A stretch of DNA of 64,000 nt from Solidesulfovibrio magneticus RS-1 (lineage in GTDB: Bacteria; Desulfobacterota; Desulfovibrionia; Desulfovibrionales; Desulfovibrionaceae): the NCBI RefSeq assembly GCF_000010665.1, contig NC_012796.1, positions 4,798,001 through 4,862,000 of the forward strand. Direction: 5' to 3'. The notes under the pieces were generated by a model. The model was not told where the DNA came from and made no database searches. It saw only the letters and a list, made by a program, of their open reading frames with translations. Position 1 is the first letter of the stretch. Each line of letters begins with the position of its first letter. Both the position numbers and the translations under genes were made by a program. This document shows, one piece after another, positions 1 to 8,953 of the stretch.

Positions 1-944
1 GAGCAATGCAGCGCGATCTTCATCTTGAGCAGCACCAGCGAGGCGATAAACGAGCACGCGATGACAAGCGCGCCCAGCACGATCCAGAGCTTGAGGGCGT
101 CGAGGGAACGCTGGCGGGCGACTTCCGTGGGCACGCCAATGGCGATGAACAGATAGGGCTTGGTCGTTGTGCCCAGCGTCACGCCCTGGATGCTGTAGAT
201 TCTGTCGATGCCGTCGATGTCTCGGGACGAAAACACGTGCCGGTTGCCCAAAAAGGCATCCCGCAACACGGTGTTGACCGAGCCGACCTGACGCGACTCG
301 CCTCGGTCGTTGCTGGCAAGCAGCGTCCGAAAGGCATGGTCAAGCAGGATGATGCTCGAATCCTCGGGGAGCTTGGCCTGGGAAAAATAGCCGGCATAGT
401 TGGAGAGCCGCACCACGGCGATCAGGATGGCGACGATGTCTCCCTGGCTGTCGGTGACGGGATAGGAAAAGGGCAGCACCGGCTCGAAAGTCAGCCGGCT
501 GATGATGTATTCGCCAACAGAGAAACCCTTGGTCGCCAGAACATCGATCACATGTTTGCGGTCGGCGAGGGAGACGCCGCCGGCCGGGATCGGGGCCGCC
601 GAGGCAAAAACCGTCCCATCGGGATAGACGGCGTGAAAATTGGCGTAATCATTGTAGACGGACTTGATGTTGCGAAACGTCTCCGACATAGCCCGGGCGT
701 CCAGGCGCTTGAACTCCTCGGTGTTGGCCAGGGTGGAGAGCAGGATCTTGGCGTTCTGGGTGAGTTTTTCCTGAATGACGATGAGGCCGGACACGGCCCG
801 GGTGGTTTCCAGCTCAATGGCGCTGCGCTCCCGGCCGTACTCGCTCCAGGCGACATAGGCAATGACGGCGACGAACGGCGAGGCGCAGACAAAAAATGCG
901 ACAACAAATATCTTATAGAGCTGGATGCTGCTGTGCTTGTCCAT
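1..944 (-). CDS. Membrane sensor with extracytoplasmic dCache-like domain (3' end outside window)
   Basis: Reading the minus strand from the ATG at 944 gives an uninterrupted frame that leaves the window at base 1, so only the N-terminal 314 or so residues are present. A first membrane helix lies at about residues 10-29 (KIFVVAFFVCASPFVAVIAY), followed by about 240 extracytoplasmic residues of mixed alpha/beta character typical of dCache sensors (an FHAVYPDG segment, then a second half with SIILLDHAFR). A second membrane helix near residues 288-308 is cut at its cytoplasmic exit. The output domain (histidine kinase, GGDEF or chemoreceptor) lies outside, so the class cannot be decided. A receiver protein is encoded upstream on the same strand. 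Confidence 0.8.
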   Translation of the reverse strand, partial: MDKHSSIQLYKIFVVAFFVCASPFVAVIAYVAWSEYGRERSAIELETTRAVSGLIVIQEKLTQNAKILLSTLANTEEFKRLDARAMSETFRNIKSVYNDYANFHAVYPDGTVFASAAPIPAGGVSLADRKHVIDVLATKGFSVGEYIISRLTFEPVLPFSYPVTDSQGDIVAILIAVVRLSNYAGYFSQAKLPEDSSIILLDHAFRTLLASNDRGESRQVGSVNTVLRDAFLGNRHVFSSRDIDGIDRIYSIQGVTLGTTTKPYLFIAIGVPTEVARQRSLDALKLWIVLGALVIACSFIASLVLLKMKIALHC

Positions 945-1104
945 AGTTGATGCCCCGCAAGACCTTGCCAGATAAGGTTGGCGAAGTGTCGCAACAGGAT
1001 GCAAGCACGGTCCGCGACAGCAGGCGTATAATGACGCATGTGGCGATGAGCGGCAACGCGAGAAGGATTCCGCTACACTATTTGAGAAACGGCGGAGAAA
1101 GTCA

Positions 1105-1133
1105 ACACCCGGACCGCAACCGGCGCCGGGTGT
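1105..1133 (-). terminator. Possible terminator after the receiver gene
   Basis: An 8-bp perfect inverted repeat (ACACCCGG and its complement, 13-base loop) lies just past the stop of the receiver gene. The downstream U-run on the minus strand is weak, so this is only a candidate. Confidence 0.3.
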
Positions 1134-1154
1134 CGGGAGGGCTGACGACGGGAA

Positions 1155-1571
1155 TCAGGCTTCGCCGGCCTCGGGGGGCAGGCAGCCCAGGCGGCGCAGT
1201 TCGGCCAGGATGGAACCTTCATCCACGGGCTTTTGCAGAAAGGAGGTGGCCCCGCCCAGGTACATGGCGTTGTGGGTGTCCTCGCCGTCTTCCAGCACCG
1301 AGGTGATGACGATCTTGGCGCAGGCCTCGGGGACGACGCCGCAATCTTTTTCGATCTCGCGAATTTCCTTGAGCGCCCGCGGTCCGTCGATGACCGGCAT
1401 GAGCAAATCCATGAAGACCAGGCCATAGGGATCGCCGGCTTCCAGGGCCTTCTGGAAGGCCATGACCGCGTCCTCGCCGTTCACGGCGGCGTCGCACCGG
1501 GCGTAAGGGTGCAGGATGTATTCGAGAAAGCTGCGGCTGTAAAAATCGTCGTCGACTATAAGCGCCCTCAT
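1155..1571 (-). CDS. Single-domain CheY-like response regulator
   Basis: This 138-residue protein is a stand-alone receiver domain. The acidic pocket is D7-D8-D9, the phosphoacceptor is D55 in LVFMDLLMPVIDG, the switch residue is in ITS (T90/S91) and the conserved lysine is K114 in QKP. There is no output domain, so it should act by protein-protein contact as an intermediate in a phosphorelay or a chemotaxis-type pathway. The gene stands about 210 bp upstream of the truncated cache sensor on the same strand. If that sensor is a kinase, the two could be partners; this is inference from position only. Confidence 0.9.
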   Translation of the reverse strand: MRALIVDDDFYSRSFLEYILHPYARCDAAVNGEDAVMAFQKALEAGDPYGLVFMDLLMPVIDGPRALKEIREIEKDCGVVPEACAKIVITSVLEDGEDTHNAMYLGGATSFLQKPVDEGSILAELRRLGCLPPEAGEA

Positions 1572-1667
1572 GATGCCTCCGGGGGGGTGCGTGCGCGGCC
1601 AGGGTTGAAGAGGGACGGCGTGTTTTTCTATCGGGGCCGCGCCGTGGCTGTCAAGGCGATCTAAGGG

Positions 1668-2537
1668 CTAGTCGTTTTTGAGAATCGTCGCATAGTTGCC
1701 GGCGCAGTGGCAGTCGGTGTCATAGCGGCGCACATAATCCAGGCGGCTGCGCAGGCAGGCCAGCTGGCCGTCGCGAAATACGGCCCAGACCTTGCCGTAG
1801 CCGGCGCACAGGTAGCTCTCCGGCCCGATGACAGCCTGCTTGAGGGCGGCGGGGTTGCCCATGAGTTCCTTGACCTGAGCGATGGACATGCCCGGGGCCA
1901 GGCTGCGTTCGGCAAAGGCGGCGTCGCGGCGCATGTCGTCGGCCATCTCCCGGGCGGCGAAGGCGCGATCAGCGGCGAAAGGCACGGCGGCCATGCGGGC
2001 CTCGGCCGCCTGACGGTCGCGGACGGCGGTTTCGGCCAGGGCGGCGGCCCGCAGCTCAGGGCTGGCGGCCAGGGCGGCCAGGCGCTCGGGCAGCGCTCCC
2101 GGAGCGGTCTCGGCCCGCAAGGTCAGGCGCACGGCCACGCCCTCGGGCGTGGGCCGAATGTCCTCGCCGGAAACCACGGGCGAAAGCAAGCTGTCGGCCA
2201 GGGCGCGCAGGTCCTGGCCCTGGATGCCGGACCGGGCCACCTCGGGGTCGTGGGCGAACTGAGCCAGGGCCGTGTCCAGGAGCTTGCCCCGGGCCTGGGC
2301 CGAACACAGGCGGCGGGCCTCGTTTTGGTCGATATGGGGGCCGTAGAAGCAGGCGATGGTGGCCGTCACGGCCCGGACGTCGGAAACCTGACGCCGCAGG
2401 TCCGGGCCGTCGGGGGCTTTCGTCCCCACGGCCGGCGCGGCCGGCTGCGGCTCGCCCCCGGGCTGGGCCGGGACTGGGGCGGCAAAACCAGTCAAAACGA
2501 GCGCTAGGGCCAGCGCTACGGACAAGCATTTGGGCAT
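1668..2537 (-). CDS. Secreted protein of unknown function
   Basis: A 289-residue protein with a clean signal peptide (MPKCLSVALALALVLTGFA, cleavage likely after VPAQ). The start was chosen because AGGGGG stands just before this ATG; a longer in-frame reading would run back through the tmcA region. The mature part is alanine-rich and helical. It ends in a segment near residues 225-240 (PGMSIAQVKELMGNP) that resembles the repeated motif of SmpA/OmlA-type envelope proteins. Four cysteines occur in the last 60 residues, including DCHC, but there is no CxxCH heme motif. A terminator separates it from tmcA, so it is probably an independent unit. I do not recognise a family. Confidence 0.7.
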   Translation of the reverse strand: MPKCLSVALALALVLTGFAAPVPAQPGGEPQPAAPAVGTKAPDGPDLRRQVSDVRAVTATIACFYGPHIDQNEARRLCSAQARGKLLDTALAQFAHDPEVARSGIQGQDLRALADSLLSPVVSGEDIRPTPEGVAVRLTLRAETAPGALPERLAALAASPELRAAALAETAVRDRQAAEARMAAVPFAADRAFAAREMADDMRRDAAFAERSLAPGMSIAQVKELMGNPAALKQAVIGPESYLCAGYGKVWAVFRDGQLACLRSRLDYVRRYDTDCHCAGNYATILKND

Positions 2538-2594
2538 GGCGGACCCCCTGGATTGTCGCAATGTAGCAAAATCGGTTCCAGGCGTCAGGTCGCC

Positions 2595-2628
2595 AAAAGG
2601 GCGCGACCAGTTTCCCGGCCGCGCCCTT
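2595..2628 (-). terminator. Rho-independent terminator of the tmc operon
   Basis: On the minus strand an 11-bp GC stem (AGGGCGCGGCC pairing with GGTCGCGCCCT, one G-U pair, 8-base loop) is followed by TTTT. It lies immediately downstream of tmcA and before the next gene's signal-peptide start. Confidence 0.7.
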
Positions 2629-2653
2629 CGCAGGGGCAAGGGAGGGGACCTTG

Positions 2654-3049
2654 CTATTTGGCGGCCGGCTTGTGACAGTCGCCGCAGGTGACCGGCCCCT
2701 TTTTCTGGGTCAGGTGGCAACCCATGCACTGGCGGTGGAAGGCCCGCTCCAGGGGCGTCTTGCCGGGCTTGGCGGCCACGGCGTGGCAGTCTGAGCAGGG
2801 AATGCCGGCGGTGTCGGAGGCCGCATCGCGCTTGCCGTCCTTTTCGCCGTGGTGGCAGGCCGTGCAGTCGGCCAGGCCGGCCTTTTCGTTGTGCGTGTCG
2901 TGGGCAAAGGCCGCCGGCGGCCGGGTCAGTTTCTTGAAGGCCTCGGTGGGCACATGGGTCATGTCCTGCTGGGCCAGAGCTGGGGCCGCCGCCAGGAAAA
3001 GGACAGCCAGGGCCGACAGGACCAGGGGAGTAAACGGCAGTCGTTTCAT
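2654..3049 (-). CDS. tmcA: Tetraheme cytochrome c3 subunit TmcA (type II c3)
   Basis: A 131-residue periplasmic protein with signal peptide (cleavage after ALA26) and four CxxCH heme sites: C62-C65-H66, C85-C88-H89, C108-C111-H112 and C122-C125-H126. Distal histidine candidates are H50, H53, H67 and H105. The start at 3049 is the first residue of the signal peptide. Size and heme count fit the acidic type II cytochrome c3 of the Tmc complex, which accepts electrons from periplasmic hydrogenases or type I c3 and passes them to the membrane subunits. It is the last gene of a four-gene minus-strand operon (tmcD, tmcC, tmcB, tmcA), 23 bp after tmcB. The assignment rests on family knowledge plus the full set of partners. 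Confidence 0.93.
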   Translation of the reverse strand: MKRLPFTPLVLSALAVLFLAAAPALAQQDMTHVPTEAFKKLTRPPAAFAHDTHNEKAGLADCTACHHGEKDGKRDAASDTAGIPCSDCHAVAAKPGKTPLERAFHRQCMGCHLTQKKGPVTCGDCHKPAAK

Positions 3050-3072
3050 GTCGGTGTCTCCTGCGCCCCGGG

Positions 3073-4386
3073 TCACTCGGGCTTCTCCATGAGTTCGTAG
3101 ATGAGGTCGCCCAGGAACTTGGTGTGCATATTGAGGTCGAACTTGGTGATGATGTCGTCGAGGCCGCCGTGGCAGTTGTGGCACGGCGCAATGCACCAGT
3201 GGACGCCGGTGGCTTTCAGCTGTTCGGCCTTGATGGAGTTGCCGACGATGCGGACGTTTTTAAACGGAGGCCCGCAGTTGATGACGCCGCCGCCGGCGCA
3301 GCAGCAGTAGTTGTGCTCGCGGTTGGGGGTCATCTCGACGACGTTGTCGCACAGGAAGTGGACCACCTCGCGCAGCTTGTCCATGAGTCCCCGGCCGCGA
3401 ATGACGTTGCAGGGGTCGTGGACGGTGACGGGTTCGGCGAACTTGTGGGTGAGCTTGATGCGGCCTTGCTGGATGAGCTCCCAGAAGAACTCCACCGAGT
3501 GGACCACCGGCACCGGATGCCATTTCCAGCCCAGCCAGCGGTTGGCCACGTCGTAGACGGCGCGGAAGGCGTGGCCGCACTCGCCCATGACGATTCGCTT
3601 GACCCGAAGGCGCTGGGCGGCCTCGTAGTGGGCGCGCTCCACCCGGGCCATGATCTCGGCGTCGCCGGTGAACATGGCCATGTTGGAGTTGTCCCAGCCC
3701 GGCGTGGCCGGCATGGTCCAGGACACGCCGGCGGCGTGGAAGATGGCCGCGGCCTGGTAGATGAGCTGGGTGCGGAATTTCGGTTCCGGCGCGATGACCG
3801 AGTACATGAAGTCCGCGCCCTCGACGTCAAGCGGTATGCGCAGCCCCGGGAATTCCTCGCGGGCCTCTTCCTCCTGCCACTGCAGGGTGTCGGGCCATTC
3901 GTCGTCTTTCACCCACATCTGGTTCAGGGTGGCCGAGTGGCTGTGGGCGGTGTCCTGGATGTACTGGGGCGTGACGCCGAGCTTGTGACACAGGCGGCGC
4001 ACCACGCTGATGATGTAGCCGGTGTCGATGCCCAGCGGGCAGTAGTGGATGCAGCGGCGGCAGAGGTTGCACTCGGTGTAGGCCACCTGGGCGCACTGGT
4101 AGATCACTTCGGGATCGACCTTGCCGTCGGCGTCGAACAGCCGCCACATGGTCTGGCTGACCTTGGCCACCGGGGTGTAGCTCGGGTCCTTGTGCGACAT
4201 GTAGTAATGGCAGGCCTTGGCGCACATGCCGCAGCGCACGCAGGTCTCCATGTAGGTCTTCATGCGCGCGCCGCATTCGCCGGCCACGAGCTCCTTGAAG
4301 ACCTTCTGTATTTTCTCCGGGGTCAGGCGGCCGACGCCGCGACGCAGACCCTCGTCCTCGATGAGACGATCGGCAATGGTTTTCAT
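3073..4386 (-). CDS. tmcB: TmcB, HdrD-like iron-sulfur protein with CCG domain
   Basis: This 437-residue cytoplasmic-side protein carries two [4Fe-4S] ferredoxin motifs. The first is C49-x2-C52-x2-C55-x3-C59 (CVRCGMCAKAC); the second is CNLCRRCIHYC near residue 115. The C-terminal half has HdrD/GlpC-type cysteine-rich (CCG) features: a complete motif around YCCCAGGG followed by CIAPCHNC, and an earlier degenerate one at MGECGHAF. In heterodisulfide reductase such CCG cysteines hold a special Fe-S catalytic centre, so TmcB is the likely site of cytoplasmic electron delivery; its physiological acceptor is not defined by the sequence. It lies 15 bp downstream of tmcC and is co-transcribed with it. 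Confidence 0.93.
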   Translation of the reverse strand: MKTIADRLIEDEGLRRGVGRLTPEKIQKVFKELVAGECGARMKTYMETCVRCGMCAKACHYYMSHKDPSYTPVAKVSQTMWRLFDADGKVDPEVIYQCAQVAYTECNLCRRCIHYCPLGIDTGYIISVVRRLCHKLGVTPQYIQDTAHSHSATLNQMWVKDDEWPDTLQWQEEEAREEFPGLRIPLDVEGADFMYSVIAPEPKFRTQLIYQAAAIFHAAGVSWTMPATPGWDNSNMAMFTGDAEIMARVERAHYEAAQRLRVKRIVMGECGHAFRAVYDVANRWLGWKWHPVPVVHSVEFFWELIQQGRIKLTHKFAEPVTVHDPCNVIRGRGLMDKLREVVHFLCDNVVEMTPNREHNYCCCAGGGVINCGPPFKNVRIVGNSIKAEQLKATGVHWCIAPCHNCHGGLDDIITKFDLNMHTKFLGDLIYELMEKPE

Positions 4387-4401
4387 GACGTCCTCCGGCG
4401 T

Positions 4402-5061
4402 TTACCAGTCCTTGGCGAATCTGACGGACCCGAATTCCGAGGCGATGTAGCCGCGGCTGAAAAATCCGAACAGCATGTGGGACAGCCTCGTGAACGGGAT
4501 GGCGACCAGCATGGCCTCGCCGCACAGGACGTGCAGGGTGGTCATGAACAGGTTGTCGCCGATGCGGTGATAGGCCAGGACGCCGGTGAGAAAGGTCGCG
4601 CCGACCAGGGCCAGCACCAGCCAGTCGTGGGAGCGGGTGACAAAGCGCACTTCCGGCACGGTCAGCCGACGCCACAAAAAGTAGGCGCAGGCCGCGACCA
4701 CGACGATGGAGAGCGTGTCGGCCAGACCGTCCGGCAGGGCCGGCCACGACCAGCCGTGGAAGGTGTCCAAGAGCACGATGTGGCCCATGAGGAACAGCGG
4801 AACCACGAACAGGCAGATGTGAAACAGGAAGGTGACGATGGTCACCCCGGGATTTTCCCGCCAGCCCAGCGCGCCGAAGGGGGTCACCCAATGGACGATG
4901 GAGCGGATGGCGTGGGGCCAGCTGATGTAGGCCACGAAGGCGGCGTCTTTTTTGAGCGCCAAGGCCCGCATGGACATGAGCCGGTAGATCGAACCCAGGA
5001 TGAACACGGCGAAAGCCAGCCAGGCCAGGGGGCCGACGGCGAGATCGTACAGCGCGTGCAT
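4402..5061 (-). CDS. tmcC: TmcC, membrane cytochrome b (NarI-like)
   Basis: A 219-residue integral membrane protein with about five membrane helices. Histidines sit inside helices (FLFHICL, LMGHIVL, TTLHVLCGE, RLSHML), as expected for the bis-histidine b hemes of NarI/DsrM-type subunits. The start at 5061 was chosen because a perfect AGGAGG precedes it; a longer frame back to 5187 would overlap tmcD and begin with low-complexity residues. TmcC should carry electrons across the membrane between TmcA outside and TmcB inside, possibly through quinone. It sits 10 bp after tmcD and 15 bp before tmcB. Confidence 0.92.
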   Translation of the reverse strand: MHALYDLAVGPLAWLAFAVFILGSIYRLMSMRALALKKDAAFVAYISWPHAIRSIVHWVTPFGALGWRENPGVTIVTFLFHICLFVVPLFLMGHIVLLDTFHGWSWPALPDGLADTLSIVVVAACAYFLWRRLTVPEVRFVTRSHDWLVLALVGATFLTGVLAYHRIGDNLFMTTLHVLCGEAMLVAIPFTRLSHMLFGFFSRGYIASEFGSVRFAKDW

Positions 5062-5071
5062 GGCGAACCTC

Positions 5072-6340
5072 CTAACCGGTAAACGCCGTGACCGGAGCCA
5101 CGATGCGGTGGCATTTGCCGCCGGCCAGGGCGCGGATGAGCACCAGTTTGCCGTCGGGCGAAAAGGCCGGGGCGTAGCACTTGTCAAAGCTTTGCGAATA
5201 GGCCTTGCCGTCGAGGACGATGGTCTGGCGGCCGGCCTTTTCCACGGCCAGGGCCAGATGGGCGCCGTCGGCGCTCCAGACCGGCGCGTAGGCCATGTCG
5301 TAGCGGCCGTCCCAGACCTTGCCGTCGCAAAGGACCGCGAAGTTGGTGTTGTGGTCGCTGGCCAGGGCGGCGAAACGCGCGCCGGCCGGGCTGGGGGTCA
5401 GGTCCGTGACCACCGGGAAGCTCATACCCCAGGGCGTGCCGTCCACGGCTACGGTGAATTCGCCGAAGCGCACGCAGGCGATGGCCGCCAGCTTGGAGCC
5501 GTCCGGGGAAAACGCCTGCTGCCACAACTGGCCGAAGCGGGCCTCCCAGGCCATGGCGTCGTCAATGGCCATGCCCCAGGCTCCGGCCTTGCGCACGGGC
5601 GCGGCCACCGCGCCCGTGGCCGGATTGAAAGCCGGCCCCCAGGCGCAGGCATAGGAGCCGGCCCAGGCCTTGCCGTTGACGGCGACGGAATAGTCGTACA
5701 GGGAACGGCGGATGGTGGCGGCGACGTTTTTTCCGGCCGGGTCGAAGACCAGATTCCAGCAGTTGACGAAAATCGAATCCCAGGCCTCGCCGTTAACCGC
5801 CACGCTGAAGATGCCTTCCTGGAAGGTCACGACATCGGCCTGGGCCAGGGATTTCACCTGGACCACGGCGGCCGAGGCGTTGCCGGCCTTGGCAAAAACG
5901 GGCTGGTTGGCGTTTTCGTACAGCGTCTCCCAGGGCGTGCCGTCGATGGAGAAGCCGTATTCGCCGTCCTGCTGGATGCAGGCGGCGATGATGTCGCCCG
6001 AGGCGGAAAACATGGTGTTCCAGACGTATCCGTACTGTTCTTCCCAGGGCGCGTCGTCCACGGCCAGGGTCCAGTCGCCGTCGGCCTGGACGAGCACCGT
6101 CAGGCGGCCGTCGGGCGAGAAACGCGGATACCAGGCTTTGTCGAACGTGGTTTCCCAGGCTTCCCCATTGACCGCCATGGTGAACGCCGGCCCTTCCAGG
6201 GCGGCCACCATGGCCACGCGCTCGCCGTCCGGCGACACATGGGGTTCCTCCAACCATTCGTATTCACGGGAGCACTGCCGCAGATCGTCGGCGACGACGC
6301 GGGCGCCCGGCGTGAAATCCCAGGACTGCGCGAAGGACAT
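5072..6340 (-). CDS. tmcD: TmcD, tryptophan-rich beta-propeller-like subunit
   Basis: First gene of the tmc operon, 422 residues, started at 6340 behind AAGGAGG. It is built of about nine degenerate repeats of roughly 40 residues. Each follows the pattern of a beta strand, then (V/I)DG or NGxxW, then a W/Y-containing strand, then FSPDG; examples are VAVNGEAWD, LAVDDAPWEE and VAVDGTPWG. These PD40/WD40-like repeats predict a beta-propeller. There is no signal peptide, so it should be cytoplasmic and peripherally bound to TmcB/TmcC. The family is the Trp-rich fourth Tmc subunit, whose biochemical role is unknown. Transcription should start in the 187-bp region shared with the divergent slt gene. 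Confidence 0.88.
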   Translation of the reverse strand: MSFAQSWDFTPGARVVADDLRQCSREYEWLEEPHVSPDGERVAMVAALEGPAFTMAVNGEAWETTFDKAWYPRFSPDGRLTVLVQADGDWTLAVDDAPWEEQYGYVWNTMFSASGDIIAACIQQDGEYGFSIDGTPWETLYENANQPVFAKAGNASAAVVQVKSLAQADVVTFQEGIFSVAVNGEAWDSIFVNCWNLVFDPAGKNVAATIRRSLYDYSVAVNGKAWAGSYACAWGPAFNPATGAVAAPVRKAGAWGMAIDDAMAWEARFGQLWQQAFSPDGSKLAAIACVRFGEFTVAVDGTPWGMSFPVVTDLTPSPAGARFAALASDHNTNFAVLCDGKVWDGRYDMAYAPVWSADGAHLALAVEKAGRQTIVLDGKAYSQSFDKCYAPAFSPDGKLVLIRALAGGKCHRIVAPVTAFTG

Positions 6341-6465
6341 ATCGACCTCCTTGACGGGTGGAAGCACACAGGGGACGCGTCCGGGATCGCGACGCCCTGG
6401 CAACGAAAGCGCACCTTGTGAACATCCGCACGTTAGTCACGATTTGCCGACGAAGTCAAGGGGTG

Positions 6466-6498
6466 TCCCGTATTTGTATACCTAGTAAGCATGCGGGA
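6466..6498. promoter_or_regulatory. Dyad in the tmcD/slt divergent intergenic region
   Basis: TCCCGTAT at 6466-6473 and ATGCGGGA at 6491-6498 form an 8-bp inverted repeat with one mismatch, separated by 17 bp of AT-rich sequence, between two divergent genes. It could be an operator; no regulator is implied by the sequence. Confidence 0.3.
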
Positions 6499-6527
6499 TA
6501 TGACGTTATACGAGAGGAAATTACGCC

Positions 6528-8834
6528 ATGAAACAACCGGGAATACACCCGTTCTCCGATCGATTTGGTGCGGTCATCCTCGCTCTGCTCCTGACCCTGG
6601 GGCTGGCCCTGAGCTGGGGCGGATCGGCCCAGGCCGCCAAGCCGGCCGGCCACGCCGCCAAGCCCGTCACCCAGACGGCCAAGGCCCGGGCAGCTGAACC
6701 CTGGTCGCCGCCGCCGCGCCCCGAGGACGCACCGCTGCCGCGCTCGGCCCGCCTGGGCGGAGACGAGGACGGGACGCCGGCCGGACGGACGGTCAAGACG
6801 CCGGGCGGCATCACCGAATCCCTGCGCGAGATCGCCCTGGGCGTGAACGAGGTGCTCTCCGGCGACCATCGCCAGGGCGCGGCCCGGCTGGCGGCCGCCC
6901 TGCCCCGGGCCGGGGATCAGGCCGACGTGGCCGCCTATTACCAGGGCCTGGGCCTGTATCTGGCCGGCGACGCCCCGGCCGCCCTGGCCGCCCTGGACGG
7001 CCTGCGCGCCCGGGCCTCGCAGTCGTTTCTGGGCCGCGACGCCCTCTACATCGCCATGGAAAGCGCCGCCCGGGCCGGCCGGCCCGAGCGGACCCTGGCC
7101 CTGGCCGAGGCCTGGCTGGCCGACCCCGAACCGTCCCTGGCCCCGGCCGTGTGGCTGCGGGCGGCGGCGGCGGCCACAAACCTCGGCCAGCGGCGCAAGG
7201 CCGAGGATTTCCTGCGCCATCTCATCCTCGATTTCCCGACCTCCCAGTCGGCCAAGGCCGGGCTGGCCCTGGCCGAAAAACTCGCCGCCACGCCCGATGC
7301 GGCCGGCGGCGCGGCCGGCTTCGATCCGTCCGCGCCGGACACGGTGCTCTTGCGGGCCGAGGCCTTGGTGGAAAAAGGCGGAGCCGAGGCCGCCCTGGCG
7401 CTAATCCCCGAGGCCGCGCCCCCGGGCTGGACCCCGGCCCAGGCCGCCCGGGGCGGGTACGTGCGCGGCAAGGCCCTTTTCCGCCAGCGAAAGCCGCAAG
7501 CCGCCTACGAGGCCTTTGCCCAGGCCGTGGCCGCCGATCCGTCGGCCTCACTGGCGTATTGGGCGCGCTATCATCAGGCGCGCTGCCTGTGGCGGTCACT
7601 CAAGGCCGAAGACGCCGAGCGCGGCGTGGCGCTGTTGCGCGAGGTGCTGGCCGCGCCCACGCGCGACGATCCCCTCAAAGAGGTCGCCGCCCGCCATCTG
7701 GCCCTGATGCTGGCCGAGCGGGGGCGTTTCGCCGAGGCTTCCGACGCGGCCGGACAGCTCAAGGGGCTGGCCGTGCCGCCCGACGCCGCCGCCCAGGGCG
7801 CGGCGCTGGGGGCCATCCTGCGCTACGTCACGGGGGACATGGCCGGGGCCGAGGCGGAGCTGGCCGCCTTTGCCGGCCGCTTCCCGGACGACGACTGGGC
7901 CGACGGGGCGCGCTACTGGCGCGGCAAGGCGCTGGCCAATCTGGGGCGCGGCCAGGAAGCGGCCGGGCTGTGGATGGAGGTGGCCGGCGGACGGCCCAAT
8001 ACCTATTACGGCGGCCGGGCGGCCGCCGCCCTGGCCAGCCTTGGCGAGGTCAAGGGGCAGGTCGTGGCCTCGCCGCCGGGCAAGTCGCCGCGTTGCCCGG
8101 ACGCGGCCGAGCCGCCGTCGCCGGCCGTGTCCGCCGCCCTGGCCAAGGCCTATGCCCTGGCCGACGCCGGCTTGCCGGCCCTGGCCGAGATGGCGCTGGA
8201 ATTTTCGGCCAAGGCCGCGCCCGACCGGGCCGATCTGGCCATGGCCCACATCCGGGCGGCCATGGACGGCGGGCGACGCACGGCCGCCATGCGCACGGCC
8301 TGGCGCACCTTTGGCGGCTGTCTGCTGCGCGGCACGCCGGCCGAACTCATGCCCCTTCGCGACGCGCTCTATCCCAGGGCCTACGCCGGCGAGGTGGTGA
8401 CGGCGCTAAACGGCTCGGGCATCGACCCGGACGTGATCTATTCGCTTATTCGCCAGGAGAGTTTTTTCGATCCCAAGGCCGTGTCCGGGGCCGGGGCGGT
8501 GGGGCTCATGCAGCTCATGCCCGAGACGGCCAAGGCCGTGGGCAAAAAAATCGGCATCCGTCCCGAGCGGGCGGATTTGTTCAATCCGGTGGTCAACATC
8601 CGTCTCGGGGTGGCGTTTTTCCGGGAGCGGCTGGCCCGCGAGGGGTCGCTGGCCGCGGCGCTGGCATCCTACAACGCCGGCGAGAACCGTGTGGCGGTCT
8701 GGAACGCCGGCTTTGGCGGCCTGGGCGAGGAGCTGTTCGTGGAGCTGATTCCTTTTACGGAGACCCGGGACTATGTGCGGCGGATCACGACGAACGCGAT
8801 GGTGTATGAGAGGCTGTATTTGGGGAAGAATTGA
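6528..8834 (+). CDS. slt: Soluble lytic murein transglycosylase (Slt70-like)
   Basis: This 768-residue periplasmic protein has a basic N-terminus and an export signal (hydrophobic core ILALLLTLGLALSW, cleavage near AQA). A long alanine-rich alpha-superhelix follows (about residues 60-610), resembling the U-shaped TPR-like part of Slt70. The C-terminal GH23 domain has catalytic E644 in IRQES, then GLMQLMPETA and SYNAGE motifs. It cleaves the MurNAc-GlcNAc bond with formation of 1,6-anhydro-MurNAc during peptidoglycan turnover. Start: ATG at 6528 preceded by GAGAGGAAA. The gene is divergent from tmcD. Its 3' end is partly repeated about 720 bp downstream, on the far side of hicAB. Confidence 0.93.
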   Translation: MKQPGIHPFSDRFGAVILALLLTLGLALSWGGSAQAAKPAGHAAKPVTQTAKARAAEPWSPPPRPEDAPLPRSARLGGDEDGTPAGRTVKTPGGITESLREIALGVNEVLSGDHRQGAARLAAALPRAGDQADVAAYYQGLGLYLAGDAPAALAALDGLRARASQSFLGRDALYIAMESAARAGRPERTLALAEAWLADPEPSLAPAVWLRAAAAATNLGQRRKAEDFLRHLILDFPTSQSAKAGLALAEKLAATPDAAGGAAGFDPSAPDTVLLRAEALVEKGGAEAALALIPEAAPPGWTPAQAARGGYVRGKALFRQRKPQAAYEAFAQAVAADPSASLAYWARYHQARCLWRSLKAEDAERGVALLREVLAAPTRDDPLKEVAARHLALMLAERGRFAEASDAAGQLKGLAVPPDAAAQGAALGAILRYVTGDMAGAEAELAAFAGRFPDDDWADGARYWRGKALANLGRGQEAAGLWMEVAGGRPNTYYGGRAAAALASLGEVKGQVVASPPGKSPRCPDAAEPPSPAVSAALAKAYALADAGLPALAEMALEFSAKAAPDRADLAMAHIRAAMDGGRRTAAMRTAWRTFGGCLLRGTPAELMPLRDALYPRAYAGEVVTALNGSGIDPDVIYSLIRQESFFDPKAVSGAGAVGLMQLMPETAKAVGKKIGIRPERADLFNPVVNIRLGVAFFRERLAREGSLAAALASYNAGENRVAVWNAGFGGLGEELFVELIPFTETRDYVRRITTNAMVYERLYLGKN

Positions 8835-8918
8835 GGTTTTTCCCTCACGAAGGGGTGCCAGTCGCCAATACTGCTTCCAGATCAGAACATGGAGCTATCC
8901 TGCCGAAATAACGCGACC

Positions 8919-8946
8919 TTGACCTCGCATCAAAAAGTAGTATCAT
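8919..8946 (+). promoter_or_regulatory. Putative sigma70 promoter of hicAB
   Basis: TTGACC at 8919-8924 and TATCAT at 8941-8946 are separated by 16 bp. The hicA ATG begins only 7 bases after the -10 box and has no Shine-Dalgarno, so the mRNA may be leaderless or nearly so. Confidence 0.5.
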
Positions 8947-8953
8947 ATAAACA

